This document shows, piece after piece, positions 1 to 13,039 of a DNA stretch of 64,000 nt. The notes beneath the pieces are model-generated. The model ran no database searches, was not told where the DNA came from, and saw nothing but the letters and a program-made list of their open reading frames with translations. The stretch is from Elymus sibiricus. Its lineage: Eukaryota; Streptophyta; Magnoliopsida; Poales; Poaceae. The DNA lies in the NCBI GenBank assembly GCA_039707655.1, contig CM077666.1:244682166-244746165 (forward strand), written 5' to 3'. How positions within the stretch are numbered: the stretch's first letter is position 1; every line of letters begins with the position of its first letter. Position numbers and translations under genes: made by a program.

Positions 1-795
1 GCCTATTGCGTCACTTACCTTCGAGACTAGCGAGTTGAGAATTGCCGGGCCACACTATTTGTGCACCTTAGTGATAAGCTTACACCGCATAGCTACATTT
101 AGCGTGCAATCATCTTGCTATCATCATTGTGCCATTAAGTCTCTCCCGTGCATATCTTACATACTTGTCTCATATCTTTGCTCGAGCATCAAGCATAGTG
201 GCAAAGGAAGCATATAAAAAAAAGCTTTTAAGCAAAAGAGGAGATACAAAAGAGCTTGTAAGCAATAGAAATAGCATTGAGCCATTTTGCATAGTACATA
301 CTCTTGGATCATACATACATAGCATACTTGGGATTGAAGACGGCACGGTTTTCTCTCGTAGGTTGGTGCACGAAGCGTATCTAGCCCATTTGAGCAATCG
401 AGCTATTGTCTCTCTAGTATCCGTGCAACAAGAGCTTTTTGCGTGGTAACACATTTTGTGCTCATTCCTTGGTTGCGCGGATCCCATCTATCTATTCGTG
501 TGTGTGTTTCTTGTGCCACCATAGCTATTGATCTATTTGCTTTACATTGCAATTTTGTGAATCTTCCTCAACATTTTCGATATCTTGGACTAACATTTGC
601 TTGAATTTTGTGCCACTTGTCCTAACCAAGCCACTCGATAAGTTTTACCTTGTAGGTGTGAGTGAACAAGTCTGGTACCAATTCCACTATTCTCTCAATT
701 CACATTGAGTGACGCGGGATACATCCTCAACTTTGGGAAAAGGTAGCTTGGTATTGTTTATCTCATTTCCTACTCACCTTTGCTCGAGTCTTGTG
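1..795 (+). other. 5' leader of E1 (partial)
   Basis: This is untranslated leader upstream of gag, matching 35592-36255 in EC and the equivalent leaders of the other members. It holds the conserved pair of short dyads GCTTTTAAGC and GCTTGTAAGC (about 223-263), the conserved stretch with GGTGTGAGTGAACAAG near 655-670, and an AAAAG/GTAG step near 742 just before the gag start. The small reading frames here are not conserved between copies and are not called as genes. Confidence 0.7.
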
Positions 796-3700
796 ATGGA
801 TAGGCATAGCACATCTACTTCGGTCAACACCAACAACGATGAGTTTGATGCAATGAAGAACCACTTGGACGCCACGATGGATGCTCAAATGGAGGAGCTC
901 AAAGCCCTCATCAAGTCCACCAAGAGGTCTTCCTCATCTTCGAGAAGACGCTCAAGTGCACATGCTTCCGAGCTACCATCTCCGGCAAGATCACATCGGC
1001 ATCGACACCATCACCGACTACAACATGAAGGTCAAGAGCTCGACACCAACCACTGCTCTCCGACTTCTATCTACCTTGGCATCTTCGCCAAGCGACATCA
1101 AGGCATCTTCACCTTTGGATATGCAGCATCTTCGCCGACAAGCACCTCAAGATTACGCTCAAGAGAAGCTTCCCAAGCTCAAGTCCGCGACTTCCACGAG
1201 CTACTACGACCTCGACACCGACCACGAGATTCCTTTCTATGGGACCCAAGACCCCGAGGAGTATCTCGAGTGGGAGAGCAAGATGGACGACTACCTCAAG
1301 CTACATCAAGTCCCCTCCGAAGATCAAGTGAAGTGAACCACAAGTAACTTCCACGACTACGCGTCGACATTGTGGTTTCACACACCTTCGAAGAGCTTCA
1401 ACATGAGTTGGCCCAAGACGAAGAAAGCTATGCGGCGAGAGTTTTTGCCTTCCACCTACATGGAACATATTCAACGCCAATTGGAGGACAACATACAAGG
1501 ATCCAAGTCCCTCGACGAGTACTTCATGGAGATGAAGAAAGCCTTGTGACGAGCTGGCATGGACGACCCATTTGGATGAAGTTCCACTTCATGATGGGAT
1601 TGAACAACGACATCTCCAAGACTATCTTCCTCGACAACTACGAGTCTCTCGACGACATCTACATTGGTGCTCTCAAGGCGGAACAAGAACTTATGAAGGC
1701 CAAGGCTTCTCCACCCCAAGCACACTTCACGACGACCAAACTCCAAGATGGCGAGCATGAGGATAGTACCACCAAGATGTCCAAGCCCGACGAGCTCCAA
1801 GACGATGCTCCCAAGTTTGACTTCACCGCCATCCCTCTTTATGGCATTGACGATGCCGAGTCTACCACGACTATTTTTCAAGACGGCGCGGCGACAACTA
1901 CGACTACGGAGCCTCTCAAGGAACATGCTTTGGAGGCGAGCGACAAGGTGGCGAGAAAGGATGATGCTTCCATCTTTGGAGGCGAGAGTGAGATGATCGA
2001 GCATGGGATTTTCCCTTCGGTCATGGAGGCGAGTGATGATGTGCCATCTTCGGCCTTCATCCACGGCGACGGTGACGAGATGATTGCGTATGGGATTTTC
2101 CCTTCGACCACGACGACGTTTGGAGATGACTTGAGTGACATGAGCACCCATATTGAGAGTGAGAGCGAGTTCACCACTAGCCCCATATATGACGAGTTGC
2201 CCCAATTCCCATCTGAGGAGAGCCACAACCCCCACCACTTGAGTGAGATGAGTGACTCCACCATATCTGACTTTGAGTGCACCTACTTTGAGGGAGTGAG
2301 TGAGCCACCACACAAAGAGAGTGAGGTAGTTGATAGGGCATGTGAGGCCATTTTAAACTCTAACAACTTGACCTCTACCTCTATTGTGTCTTCTTATTTG
2401 GTGCTAGGTCCCATATATGATGACGCGCCGATCCTCGACGACTTCGTCCTTCCTTTGGACAAGACGATGGCCATGGTGGAATATGATGCACCCCCCACAT
2501 GGTTCCATCACAATGAAGATGACCACAATCTGGTCTTTGCCACCTCACCTACACCACATGTGTGGAATGAAAAAGGTAACATAGGTGAAGGTGATGAGCT
2601 AGTCCCACTAGTGGACATTGATTGCTCGCATGATGTTGATCTTCCTATTGACACGCTTCATGCTAGTATGATTCCCCCATGCGATGATTTACCCATTTAT
2701 GATGAGTTTGATGATTGCCATGTGGAGTCTATTAGTTGTGATGCCATGTTGCATAGGATTTCTTGTGTGAATTCTCTCGGTCACATCATATTTGACAATC
2801 CGCTTAACTTGTCATATGCTATGCATGAGATCAACCATATCGCATCTTTGCAATCTCATCGTAGTAACTATGCATATGCCATTAAAATAAACCCAATTTG
2901 CACATATGGCATAGATGACAAGCCCATGGTTATTGGCATTTGTTTTTCTTGTGATGATATTGATATGCTCCCTTTGTATCCTTGCCATCATATGCCATGC
3001 CATGACCACCTAGCTTCGGACATGCATTGTTTGCCATGTTGTCAATTTTCTACATATGATATTTCCTCTATTGCTCATGAGGAGACCCCCATAGTTTCCT
3101 CATCCTTATTAGGAGATTTTGATCCATCACATCCATTGCATGATCCTAATATTTGTGTGCACAATATGCTCCCCATGAATGACTATGATATTGATGTGCC
3201 ATATACTTGCATTCTCAATTTATGTCCCCATCGTGTTATACAAAACAACTATTCTTTCATGATGGATGACATGTTCATATACCATGCCTCAAATTTCTTT
3301 GAGCATTGCTTGTTTTGTGCTAACTCTCATGTGCACATACACATCATGATGGATGATGTGTACATTTACCACGCACACACATTCTTTCACTTGTGTCTTT
3401 CTTGTGCAGGTAATCACACTTACTCGTCAACCTCGCAAGCGCACGAGTTGATGAAACGAGCTCTAGAGAGCAATGAAGATGTGCGCCACCATGGAGTACT
3501 TACCCTCCACCCGCCCTCTTCGCGATGAGGCTTCGCGCATTTCTTCTACATGGCCCTCACATGGTTATGGATTATTGTTCATTGCATATTCTATGCCCAT
3601 CTTGCCATGTTCACTTTGCATGATTTGCTCATTTCCATTTGGATGACATGCTTTGGTGACCCATGCTTTGCATTACACATGATCCATGATTCTACTACTT

Positions 3701-5364
3701 GTATGTGTGTTTGCATGCTTGGTGGAGATATCACTTGCTATTGCCATGTTTGATTTGTACCCCATGCCTATGATGATACTTTGATCTTGCCTTGTTTTCG
3801 TGCTTGCGATATGTCATGTGCATTGCCTATGCCTACTATTGGCTCACATGACATGTTTGCCATGATTTCCTCTAGTGTGTTGCATCTTCGCTCCACTAGT
3901 TTGCACGACATGATTACTATGATTGCTTGCCTTCTTGCATCACCGATGATTCATACTTGCTCGTTTCATGCGGTTGATGGCATCCATTCACATGCTTTGC
4001 ACATGATTGATATTACATGTTGTCATATGTCTCCATATGTTGCCTCTCTCATCCTAGATGATTTGCCATGTATTGAGTGCAACAATGCTTTTAGTCTTGC
4101 TAATGAGATTGCCCCCATAGCTTTCTCCCATATACTCGAAGCTTGTGACAAATTTCATGTGAAGCATGCTTGTCTTACCTCTTTGCACCATATGCATAGT
4201 GCCATGAACATTAAGATTGTTGCATCATATTATTCATGCACTTTTGCTTCTAATGGTTATGTGCAAGAGAAGAGCACCATCATAATGGATGTTGTGTTTA
4301 TCTACCATGCGCATACGTTCTTTGCTTTGTTGTGTGCATGCGTAGGATCCTTCGACATCGTGTCAACTTCCACTTCCTGTGAGTTGACAATTCGAGCTCT
4401 TGAGAGCGAGCCACTTTCAACTGACGCACTTCTACAACGCATTTGCTACCACTTCGGCATTGTGAAGGACGCACAAGGACATACTTTTGAGGTGATATCC
4501 TTCTCTTTTGAGAACCCCAAAACCATGAGCATGAATATTGTGGATCATACTTCATGTGTTGCTAGCACCATGACACATTGCACACATGCTAGAGATCTTG
4601 TTTTGACTTGTCATTGCCACATTGCCATGTCTCATGATATATATGCCTTGTGTGTTGCATCGAACATGATTATCCCATGTTATTCCCATGTGTTTGATTG
4701 CAACAATATCAATTCTTCACATATGCCATGTCCCATTGATTGCTACATGCTTGATTTGATTGCCTCACACATGATGAACAATTGCTCTTTCTACTGTGTT
4801 GTGCCACACTATTTTCACTACACCCTATGCACGTTATGCTTGGATTGTCTTGCACTTGACACATTTGTTTAGACACTTCATTTCCTTTGGTGTTGTGAAT
4901 GATTCATATGCCTACCATAGGCCATTTGTTGAGCGCTTGATGCATACTTGCTATGACCTTGAGGTAGATGCTTGTTCTCTTGTCACACATATTAGCATCT
5001 CTACCTCCCATTTGCATGCTTATTTCCATGATGATCTTGATTGTACTCAATTTGTATGCTTACATACCATGTCTCATTCCTTTGTCACACCTTATGCCAT
5101 ACATGACGACGACACTTGTTGGGTGGATCACCACTTGAATGCTTGGTTTTGCACTAACGCTAACCACATTTGTTTTTCCAAGTGTTTGTTGTCCTTGCTC
5201 CTTTTGAAGGAATCACACGACGGTGCGACATTGGAGAGTACCCATTTTGAGCGTCAAGATGAAGAGTGCTTGGTGATCGTCCACTTCTACACGGCGGCGA
5301 CATCTCTTTCCCATGGTGATTTGGTTTTCGATCCGAGGCCGGATCTTTTCCAAGGGGGAGGGGA
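796..5364 (+). pseudogene. E1 gag plus long Cys/His-rich ORF, decayed
   Basis: The start is the family's conserved gag opening MDR.STS at 796. The N-terminus is Ser/Arg-rich; a gag core follows with a DPEEYLEW motif near 1252, a WWLHT-like segment near 1370 and MKFHFMMGLNNDIS near 1575. After that comes the Asp/Cys/His/Met-rich region. The reading frame is broken repeatedly: a 2-base loss near 1065, TGA at 1334 (TGC in relatives), TGA at 1547 (CGA in relatives), a lost C near 1568, TGA at 3526, TGA near 3751 and a 2-base loss near 4799. Between these breaks long open stretches remain, for example about 650 codons up to 3526. No protease, RT or integrase motif is present. The role of the C-terminal region is unknown; the gag core presumably formed virus-like particles. 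Confidence 0.8.
5352..5364 (+). other. Polypurine tract of E1
   Basis: A purine run (AAGGGGGAGGGGA) lies directly before the LTR start. It is the usual plus-strand primer of LTR elements and occurs at the same place in every relative here. Confidence 0.85.
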
Positions 5365-5509
5365 TGATGTCGAGCATCCTACGGACATCACCATGTCAAG
5401 AGTCCGTTTGGCAAGTGATACGTGCGACATCTACTTCACATACATAAAGGTGAATCATCTCCTTTACACGTGTTCACTTGACCCCTTCGAGGATGGTATA
5501 CTGCTTGCC
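5365..5509 (+). repeat. E1 3' LTR, truncated
   Basis: It starts TGATGTCGAGCATCC right after the polypurine tract and follows the family LTR through the stretch ending GAGGATGGTATACTGCTTG. Similarity then stops abruptly at about 5509. About 830 bases expected from the full-length LTRs are missing, including the palindromes, TATA box and the TACATCA end. Confidence 0.85.
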
Positions 5510-5797
5510 ATACGGTGCACTTTACAAGAGTTACATCATTCAACACATCTTGTAGGATATATGAAGGGGATCACAGTACAAAAAAGCAGGAATAGCTGTA
5601 CTAAATGTCTATTTTCTCAAGTTTATGGGCTATGTAACAACCCAGATCTTTACATAGACCAGAATCTCCATGCTTACCATGCCAGTCACAGTATCAATTG
5701 ATAGCACCTACGGTTTACAATAAAATACCAATGTAATCACTTGTCATATGTATTACATCGCAGATCCAATCTTTAATACATTGCACACCTACTTAGC
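5510..5797. other. Unassigned stretch between two broken elements
   Basis: The sequence is moderately AT-rich with no supported gene. It contains TGTAACAACCC near 5634, which resembles the start of long plant LTRs, so it may be a remnant of another LTR. No partner end or TSD was found. Confidence 0.4.
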
Positions 5798-7737
5798 TGT
5801 AACATCCCAAAATTTCCAAATTTTGGAATGTTAATAATAAGATATTGTTTAGTGAATTGCTTTGATGTTCAGGGGAAATTAAAATTTTTTTGAGTCCTTG
5901 TTTAATAATTTTCAAACCATGTCATAGAAGTTGGTTGATCATTCATCCAATAAAGAAAACTATGGCTGGGGAGTTTATTCAAGAATTCAAAGGGTATTCA
6001 TTTATTTTTGACTCTTTTGAAATATATTTGAGACCACATTAAAATTTATGGAGTGAGAATAAAATGACTTTCTCGAATGTGGTGGATGAATATATCATAG
6101 AGGATCTATTTGAAAATTTGATTTCTTTTGAAATTTGGAATTTCATTGAATATTTGAAGGCCAACTAAATATTTCCAATAAAGCAAATATTATTAATGAG
6201 AGGAGATAAAATGACTTCTCCAATAAAAATTGGAAATATTTAATATTTATTAATTGTCATCTTTGTGAATTTATAAAACCTTAAAATAAATTTTAGGAAA
6301 TTTTAAAAAGCTCATAGTGCATTATTAAAATAAGTGCACGAAATTATTGCTTATTTATTTCTGAAACTATTTGTGTTTCCTAAGCTGCAAATAATTGAAC
6401 AGGAAAAATGAACATTTTTCTATTTTGATTATTTAAAGTTTTTCTCTATTACATAAAGGTAATTAATGAAACAGAAACAAAGAACATTTTTCTATTTTGT
6501 TTATTTAAAGTTTTTCTCCATCACATTAACTCTCTCTTTTACCTTTGGGCCTCGTGACTCGGCCGGCCCAACTGGCCAAGCCAGCCCAACGAGTGAGCAC
6601 TCGTCTTGCCCCTCCCGCTTGCACATACACGTAAACGAGAGAAACACTATGGCTTCCCTTCTTCTCTCCATCAATTCCCTTCCCTGTTTCAACTAGTCAT
6701 CAACATGAAAATTGTGGAGAACGTTAAGAGGAATCCAATAAGGGAAATAAAACCTCACTTTACTATCTTAATTGTCCGAAAATCAAGCCTCGATTAATGG
6801 CCAAATTGAGCTCGCTTGATCTACTCGAACCGACCTCCTCACGCCCTGTAAAACACCCTGGGGTATTCCCCTAAATCCCCTCGTCCGAAGCGCTCTCCTA
6901 CGGAAGCTTCTCCCCCTCCAAATCTCATGAATTTCATCAACGCAATTCACCCGCTTTGCCCCAACTCCGGCCGGACCTCTCCAATGTCTGAGGACGAAGC
7001 TGAGCGCACCATCGTGTTCCTAAAGACCTCCACCCCCTCCCATACACCATGCACCTCTCGCCCTTCGATAGAGCACGCCTAGCCGCCGTCTCTCTCGTTG
7101 CCGTCGACCAACTCCAGTGAGCACTCTTTTTCTTCACCTATGTTCTATTAAAAAAGACACATGGCAGGTCAATGTTAAATCCCGCAATTCATATCACCTA
7201 AATCGTATGTCCAAATTCAATAAATTTTATATCCCTAGATTCCTTGGATTATGAAAGCAAAATATTTCACTTTTGTTACTTTCAAATTTGATTCAAATTT
7301 AATATGTTAATTTGTGTAAATTTGTTGTAACGTTTGATTTATAGGTCAAATAGAAATATTCCTTTCATAAGAATTTATCCAGAGGACCATACCATTCTGT
7401 TAGAACAATTTCCATATTTTTCTAACCATGAACATTTCCTGTATGGGCTTCAAGCTTGCAAATTGAGTTTCTTTTATAATACTTTCATTTCATCTTTAGA
7501 TTAATTTTTAAGCTTAATTAAATATTCTTATGGAGATCATAAGGAACCTCTCTGATCATATTATCATAATTTCGAAATTTGGAATTAGGAGTTTTGTGAT
7601 AAATTTCTTGAACATAATCTTTATGTCATCCAACTCCATAAACCCAATTCCATATAAACCTAAAACCAAATGATGTTAACATGGTGAACTTGCATGAATT
7701 GTATTATTTGGTATTTGATCTAGTAACTCAAGTATCA
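5798..7737 (+). mobile_element. Fragment of a long-LTR retrotransposon family
   Basis: It begins TGTAACATCCCAAAATTT, a start shared with the reverse complement of the insertion at 58283-61711. It also shares with that insertion AT-rich blocks such as GATAAAATGACTTCTCC, and a GC-rich block near 6540-7100 containing GGCCGGCCCAAC. I read it as the 5' part of a long LTR cut by the insertion of EH at about 7738. No matching 3' end or TSD is visible, and the short reading frames in it are not supported as genes. Confidence 0.55.
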
Positions 7738-10700
7738 TGTGATGAAGACATCACTACTACTGTTACACCCACAACCCCTGCTGCTACACATATTGGGCCA
7801 ATTACTAGAGCTCGCGCACGCCAATTGAATTACCAGGTACTTTTGTTTCTTGGTAATGATTCTAGTGTTCAAATATGATGCTGCCTAAATTAGTGTAACA
7901 CCCCTGATGATTAACTACAGTAAACTCATGCTAATGATGCCATGTCATCATGCTTTACTAAGCCAAATTGCTACTTGATAAAAATCAAAGTCAAATTCAA
8001 ATTTAAATTGCAAGTCAAATTATTATTTCTTCAAACAGTAAAACAAAAAATGTTGGTTGGGTTGCAAATATTCACTAATTAATTTTCATGTAGGAACCAA
8101 CATCTTTTGAAATATTTAAATACCCTTAACCCATTTAAAACTAGAACAGCTGCAATAAGTAAGCCCACTTAAATTCAAACAAAAATATATATACTTTTCC
8201 AAATGGTCTGAAAACTTGTGTATGGCTTTGTAATATTGCCTGGTATTTGTGTGCAAAGTTTGAACTACAAAATTCATTTGCTATATAAACTAAATGGAAA
8301 GCAGTAGCTAAAACGAAAACAAAAAAAGAAAGAGAAGAAATAGCACTATGCACTTAGGCCTAATGCCACAGTGCAGCCCGACCCAATTTCTCTCAGGCAG
8401 CCACCCCCTGCAGCCGGCCGTTTTGGGCCAAGGCCCAGCCGTGGCTCCTCTAAACCCTAGCCCGATCCTCACCCCCTCGCTCACGATCGATCCCCACTCT
8501 CTCCTCTCGATCCCCCTCCACCTAGCGCCGCCACCCCCCCCATGCGATGCATGCACGCTCATAGGGGTGAGTTGCCTGGTGCCTCCCCTGCTTCGCCCGT
8601 GCGCCGCCTGGCCCGTCTGACCGCCGGACCTCGCCGGCAGGACTCCCCTGCGCTCCCTCGACCCATCATCCCTCCTCCTTCCTGTGCGCCTGCACCGGGG
8701 AGGGCTTCCCCGAGCCGCGCCCATGGAGTCACCGTCGCCCGGAGCTCCGCCCAAGGCCTCCAACGCCGGGAATGGATTCCCCTCGCCTGGATCTGCCGCC
8801 TCCCGGCCTCCTTCGACTCCATCACCGGCCGTCGCCAAGGGCCATGGTGCTGCTGCCCGGCGCCTTGGCCAGCGAGCTGCCGTGCCCCTGGTCCTCTTCT
8901 TCACCTCATGTTCGCCGTGCCCAGCCCCGCCTGCACCGCTCCGGCGCGCCCGTGCGACGCAGCTCCGATGCAGTGGCGTTGTTCTCCTTCCTGCCCAACC
9001 TTGCCGCTGCTCTATCCGCCATCGTCGACCTATGCTTCGTGTGAGCTCCTGGCTTGAACCCTGCTCTCATGTATGCTGCAGATATTACAGAGTTTTGCTA
9101 GTGTCTGCTATCTGTAGTTCATAGTTAAGCACAAGTAGAAAGCATCAGCAAGTCTTTCCTGGCTGCTACTTAATTAGCTTAGGTAACAAACCTAAGGTTT
9201 AGTACTAGTTAGGTGCCACTAATCAAGTAGTGCATCAGACTTCATTATCTGAATCGTGTTAGCAGTTTAGGCTGTCAGCATGTCGAATTTTAGTTTGTAA
9301 AATCAGAGCTATAACTCATGGGACACCCCTGCTGCTCCTGCTCGAGGCAGATAATAGGTAATTTAATTAGCGCTTGATATTTGTAGTTCATAACTAAATC
9401 CAATTAGAAATCATCAGCAAGTCAATCTATTGATGTATGCATACATTCTCAACTGTTAGTACTAGCACATGGATATCCCTATTTCCCTCTCTGTCCTGTT
9501 TCCAACAAATATAAATGTCCATGTAAAGATAATGAACCCCACATCACCATCCTTGGTCAAATGCCGTACCTGAGCACTAGGCACCACCAACCCAAATAGC
9601 TGTTCAATGTTAGTGATGAGCATCGTTTAAGTTAATTGCGTGGGTAGTTCAAGTCAGAGAAAACCCTTACTGCATCTTCCAAACAATTTATCCAGGAGTG
9701 GAGTATTCAATTTTGTTGCTCGATTCTTGAATTCCCCGCTACTCTAGATAATGTCAATAAAACCTGGAGCTTTCACCTACATCTGGCTAGTGGATGTTTC
9801 GTTGTTAAGTTAGTCTGTTCCTTGACTTGTTTTACCTTTTGTACTTGGCATGCTATCACTAGATAACCTGCACCCTTAATCTCCTATTAACTCATGTCAC
9901 CACAGAAAAGCGAACACGTGTCTGCCTCACTCGCTAGCCACTGCCTGGGTGACAAATGTAATTCCAAATTTATTTTCGAATTAAAACAAATTCAGTAATT
10001 TCAGAATATCTAATAAACTATGGAAAATCATACTAACTCAGATGAAAATAATTTATATATGAAAAATCATCAGAAAAATATGATGAATCCGAATATGTCA
10101 TTTGTTTGCATGACAAACACTCCTAGCATGATGAACATGGAACCTTCCCCTCCGATTCGATATATCGATAATCACCTGGAGCTGGGAAAAGATTCCCAGA
10201 TATTTTACCACTCCATTTAAAATACTTAGTAATGCATTAGAGCATATCATCAACACATTTTGCCGTGACATACGTCTGTGATGCATTTGATTGCTCTGTT
10301 ATTTATTGTTTTCCCCTCCGTTACTTCCTTTTCGGTAGACTCCGAGACCGCTGATGATCCGGTGATCGACTACATCGCTGATGATCCGTCCTTTTCATCT
10401 GCAGAGCAACCAGGCAAGCACAACCCCCTTGATCATTCCTATATCACCTATTCCTTCTTCCCCATGCTTGCATTAGATTTTGCTACTGTAATTGATTGCT
10501 CCTATTCTGATGCATAGCCTGTTTTTGTAACCTGCTGTTGTTACTTTACCTGTCATCCTAAACTGCTTAGAATAGATTGGTTAGTGATCCATCAGTGACC
10601 CCTCACCCTTGTCCATGTTTCCCCGCCTTGCTACCAGTGCCTCGATCATTGTGATCGATGTGCAGAGACCGACACATCACCGCACATTCCCTCCTTAGTT

Positions 10701-13039
10701 GTACGACTCTGCAGGGCTACTATCGAGTGACGAGGGTGATACCTCGTACTGCACTCCTGATGATATCTGTGTAGTATAGCACATCGGTGGTGATTGCAGA
10801 GGGTGATTCCTCTTTCACCACCTCCGATGACGACTCTGTCGTACAACCTCTCAAGTGGGAATCCATCGAGGGTGATTCCTCGGATTTCCCCCTTGATGTT
10901 ACCGGACACGCTGTTACCTTTCACTATCGCCCCCTGTTTACTGTTAATTGTGGGACTGAAGGGACAGGCGGTACCACCCCGGTAGAGGTGGACCTGAGTT
11001 CCTGTCAGTCTCTTGAGAGTCGGGTTGACCTGGAGGGTACCCGCGAGATAATTACGAGGTGCGGCCGGGCAGGCAGAGACCGCCCTAGAGAGGGAAGGGT
11101 CTGACCCTTGTTGCACTTCCTCGAGACGGGGCGACAGGAGTACTGATCGTCACCGTGAGCTCCTAATAATTCACTAACAGATTTGGGTATTTGATCTGAG
11201 TTGGCCGCTGGCCATATACGCACTACCACCACGTGGGATAATGGTTATGGGACCCTCGGCGCCGTATGTATCAGCTGAAAGCTCTGTCAGACATCCAGTT
11301 CAGCATTGTGGCATGGTCGGATCGTGCCGATGGCGCTGGTATCCACCCTGCACACAACGACCCGGAGTGCTAAGGGCGATGGCCCAAGACCCCTGAGCGC
11401 TTAGGATGTAGACCGACGGGGACCTCTCTTTTGAGCCTAGGTAGGACTACGTCGTGTCGATCAGCCGAGGCCGGGCATGACCGAGAAAAGTGTGTCTGGC
11501 CAGAGTTAATCAAGCGTGTTGGGTAACAGTAGTGCACCCCTGCAGTGAAGTTATCTATTCGAATAGCCGTGTCCACGGTAACAGGACGCTCAGTGTTGTA
11601 TCCCGATCTATTACAACTTGAACTGGATACATGTTACTTTAATTGTAAGCTCCGGGATCGCTTTCTCGCAGGGAGTCGAGGAAGGATCTTTGGGTTTTGC
11701 TACTACATGCTTGATACTTTATAATATGCTAGTCTGCACTCTTCTAATGCTACAAGACGCTGAAGATGCTAGTCTTCGATAGGCTAGGCTTTTCCCCCTC
11801 TGTTCCGGCTTTTCTGCAGTTTAGTCCAAAGATATAGCCCCATTCCTTTGATACCGATGCATACTTAGTATAGTTCTGATGTAAGTCTTGCGAGTACTTT
11901 GGATGAGTACTCACGGTTGCTTTGCTACCCCTTTTTTCCCCAAACCCGATTGCTGCGACCAGATGACGGATCCCAGGAGCCAGCTGCTCCCACCGACGAC
12001 TGCTACTACACTTCCGGTAGAGCCTACTACTACGTGGAGACCGTCGACGACCAGGAGTAGATTCGGAGGTTCCCAGGCAGGAGGCCTGCGCCTTTTCGAT
12101 CAGTGTCGTTGTTATGCTAGCCTTCTTAAGGCAAACTTGTTTCCCTTTTATGTCTGTACTCAGATATCTAATGCTTCCGCTGTACCCTAAGACATCGAGC
12201 TTATGTATTCGAGCCCTCGAGGCCCCTGGCTTGTAATATAAAGCTTGTATGACCTTTTATTTGTGTTTAGAGTTGTGTTGTGATATCTTCAAGTGAGTCC
12301 TTAGACTTGATCATGTGCATTTGCGTGTATGATTAGTGCACGATTAAGTTGGGGCGTCACAATTAGAGACATTTGTTTTGCTTACGAATGAAGGGCCTAG
12401 CATAGACAAGAAGGATGAACACTGGAGCATGGTCAAGCATGGACAAGGTGAGCGTGAAGGCAACAAGAACGAAGTTTCCAGTGGAGATTTTAGCTTTATT
12501 AAGGTGTTGTGCCACCTTATTTCTGAGCCAGGCCCATATAATTTCGTAATACCTATTTTAGTCTGTTTTTAGAGTCTGTATTGTAGGGGAAATGACCCAG
12601 GAGGTGTTTTAGTCCCACCGTGCCAAGGGTGGATGAAATCCCCTCCATTTTCCCCTATAAATAAAGCCCTTAAGGCACCGTTAAACTTGGGGTTTGTTTG
12701 GATTAAAGTTCACCATAGTGCAACGCGCGTACTTCGTTTGTGTCCAACGACCAGGCCAAGACGTTTCAGAACCCCACTTTGATCAATAAAGCTTTCCTCT
12801 TAAATTCGCAATATCCAGATTGCAATCTCAGTTTCTTGCTTGTTCTTCATTTGCCTGCAGGGAATAGACCCTCGTCGTCAGGTTGATCGTGCTCCAGCGT
12901 GGTCAATAATTTCTCAAAGTTGGTTTAGTGATTGCTAAGGCGCGACGTCTTTGTATGTTGTAGCTGGATCATCAAAGTCTACTCCACCGAAAACGATAGT
13001 TACCATCTCATCAAAAGACGGGACACCTTCGCCTCTACA
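7738..13039 (+). repeat. 5' LTR of EH, split by a solo LTR
   Basis: With 7894-12366 removed, about 830 bases remain. The first part encodes a GPITRARARQLNYQV-type tail, and the second continues in frame with LETFVLLTNEGPSIDKK. This is the kind of pol tail that also lies inside the LTR of EA2 (GPMTRSRARAIQ). A TATA box (TATAAATAAA) is at 12656. The LTR probably ends at CTCTACA about 13039, judged from the sequence style. The start could be 7738 (TGTGATGAAG) or 7740 (TGATGAAGAC); no TSD can be read because the 3' LTR is outside the window. Confidence 0.55.
7894..12361 (+). mobile_element. Solo LTR of 4.47 kb, TSD ATTAG
   Basis: It starts TGTAACACCCC and ends GGGGCGTCACA, near-perfect inverted ends of an LTR. 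ATTAG is duplicated at 7889-7893 and 12362-12366, and removing the insertion restores an open frame of the EH LTR. A TATA-like TATATAAAC is at 8282, followed by a GC-rich tract (about 8390-9040) that opens with AAACCCTAGCC. The rest is unremarkable and has no pol motif. The overlapping GC-rich reading frames at 8308-9124 on both strands look like composition effects. Family membership is unknown to me; the length recalls the long-LTR families of the wheat tribe. Confidence 0.8.

Larger units (their letters stand above)
1..5509 (+). mobile_element. E1: pol-less Ty3-type LTR retrotransposon, 3' part
   Basis: The window opens inside the leader of an LTR element that continues through a gag-like region, a long Cys/His-rich reading frame, a polypurine tract and the first 145 bases of the 3' LTR. 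It is homologous along its length to the elements EC, EB1, EB2 and EA described below. No reverse transcriptase, RNase H or integrase motif is seen, so it would depend on proteins supplied in trans. The 5' LTR lies outside the window and the 3' LTR is broken at 5509, before its palindrome cluster and TATA box, so its subtype cannot be read directly. The leader and gag resemble the C-type element EC most closely. It is degenerate and presumably old. Confidence 0.85.

Noticed and set aside
8308..9124. Overlapping reading frames of 88-198 codons on both strands in a GC-rich block
   Set aside because: Open in nearly all frames because of GC content; inside a solo LTR; no recognisable motif or conserved start.
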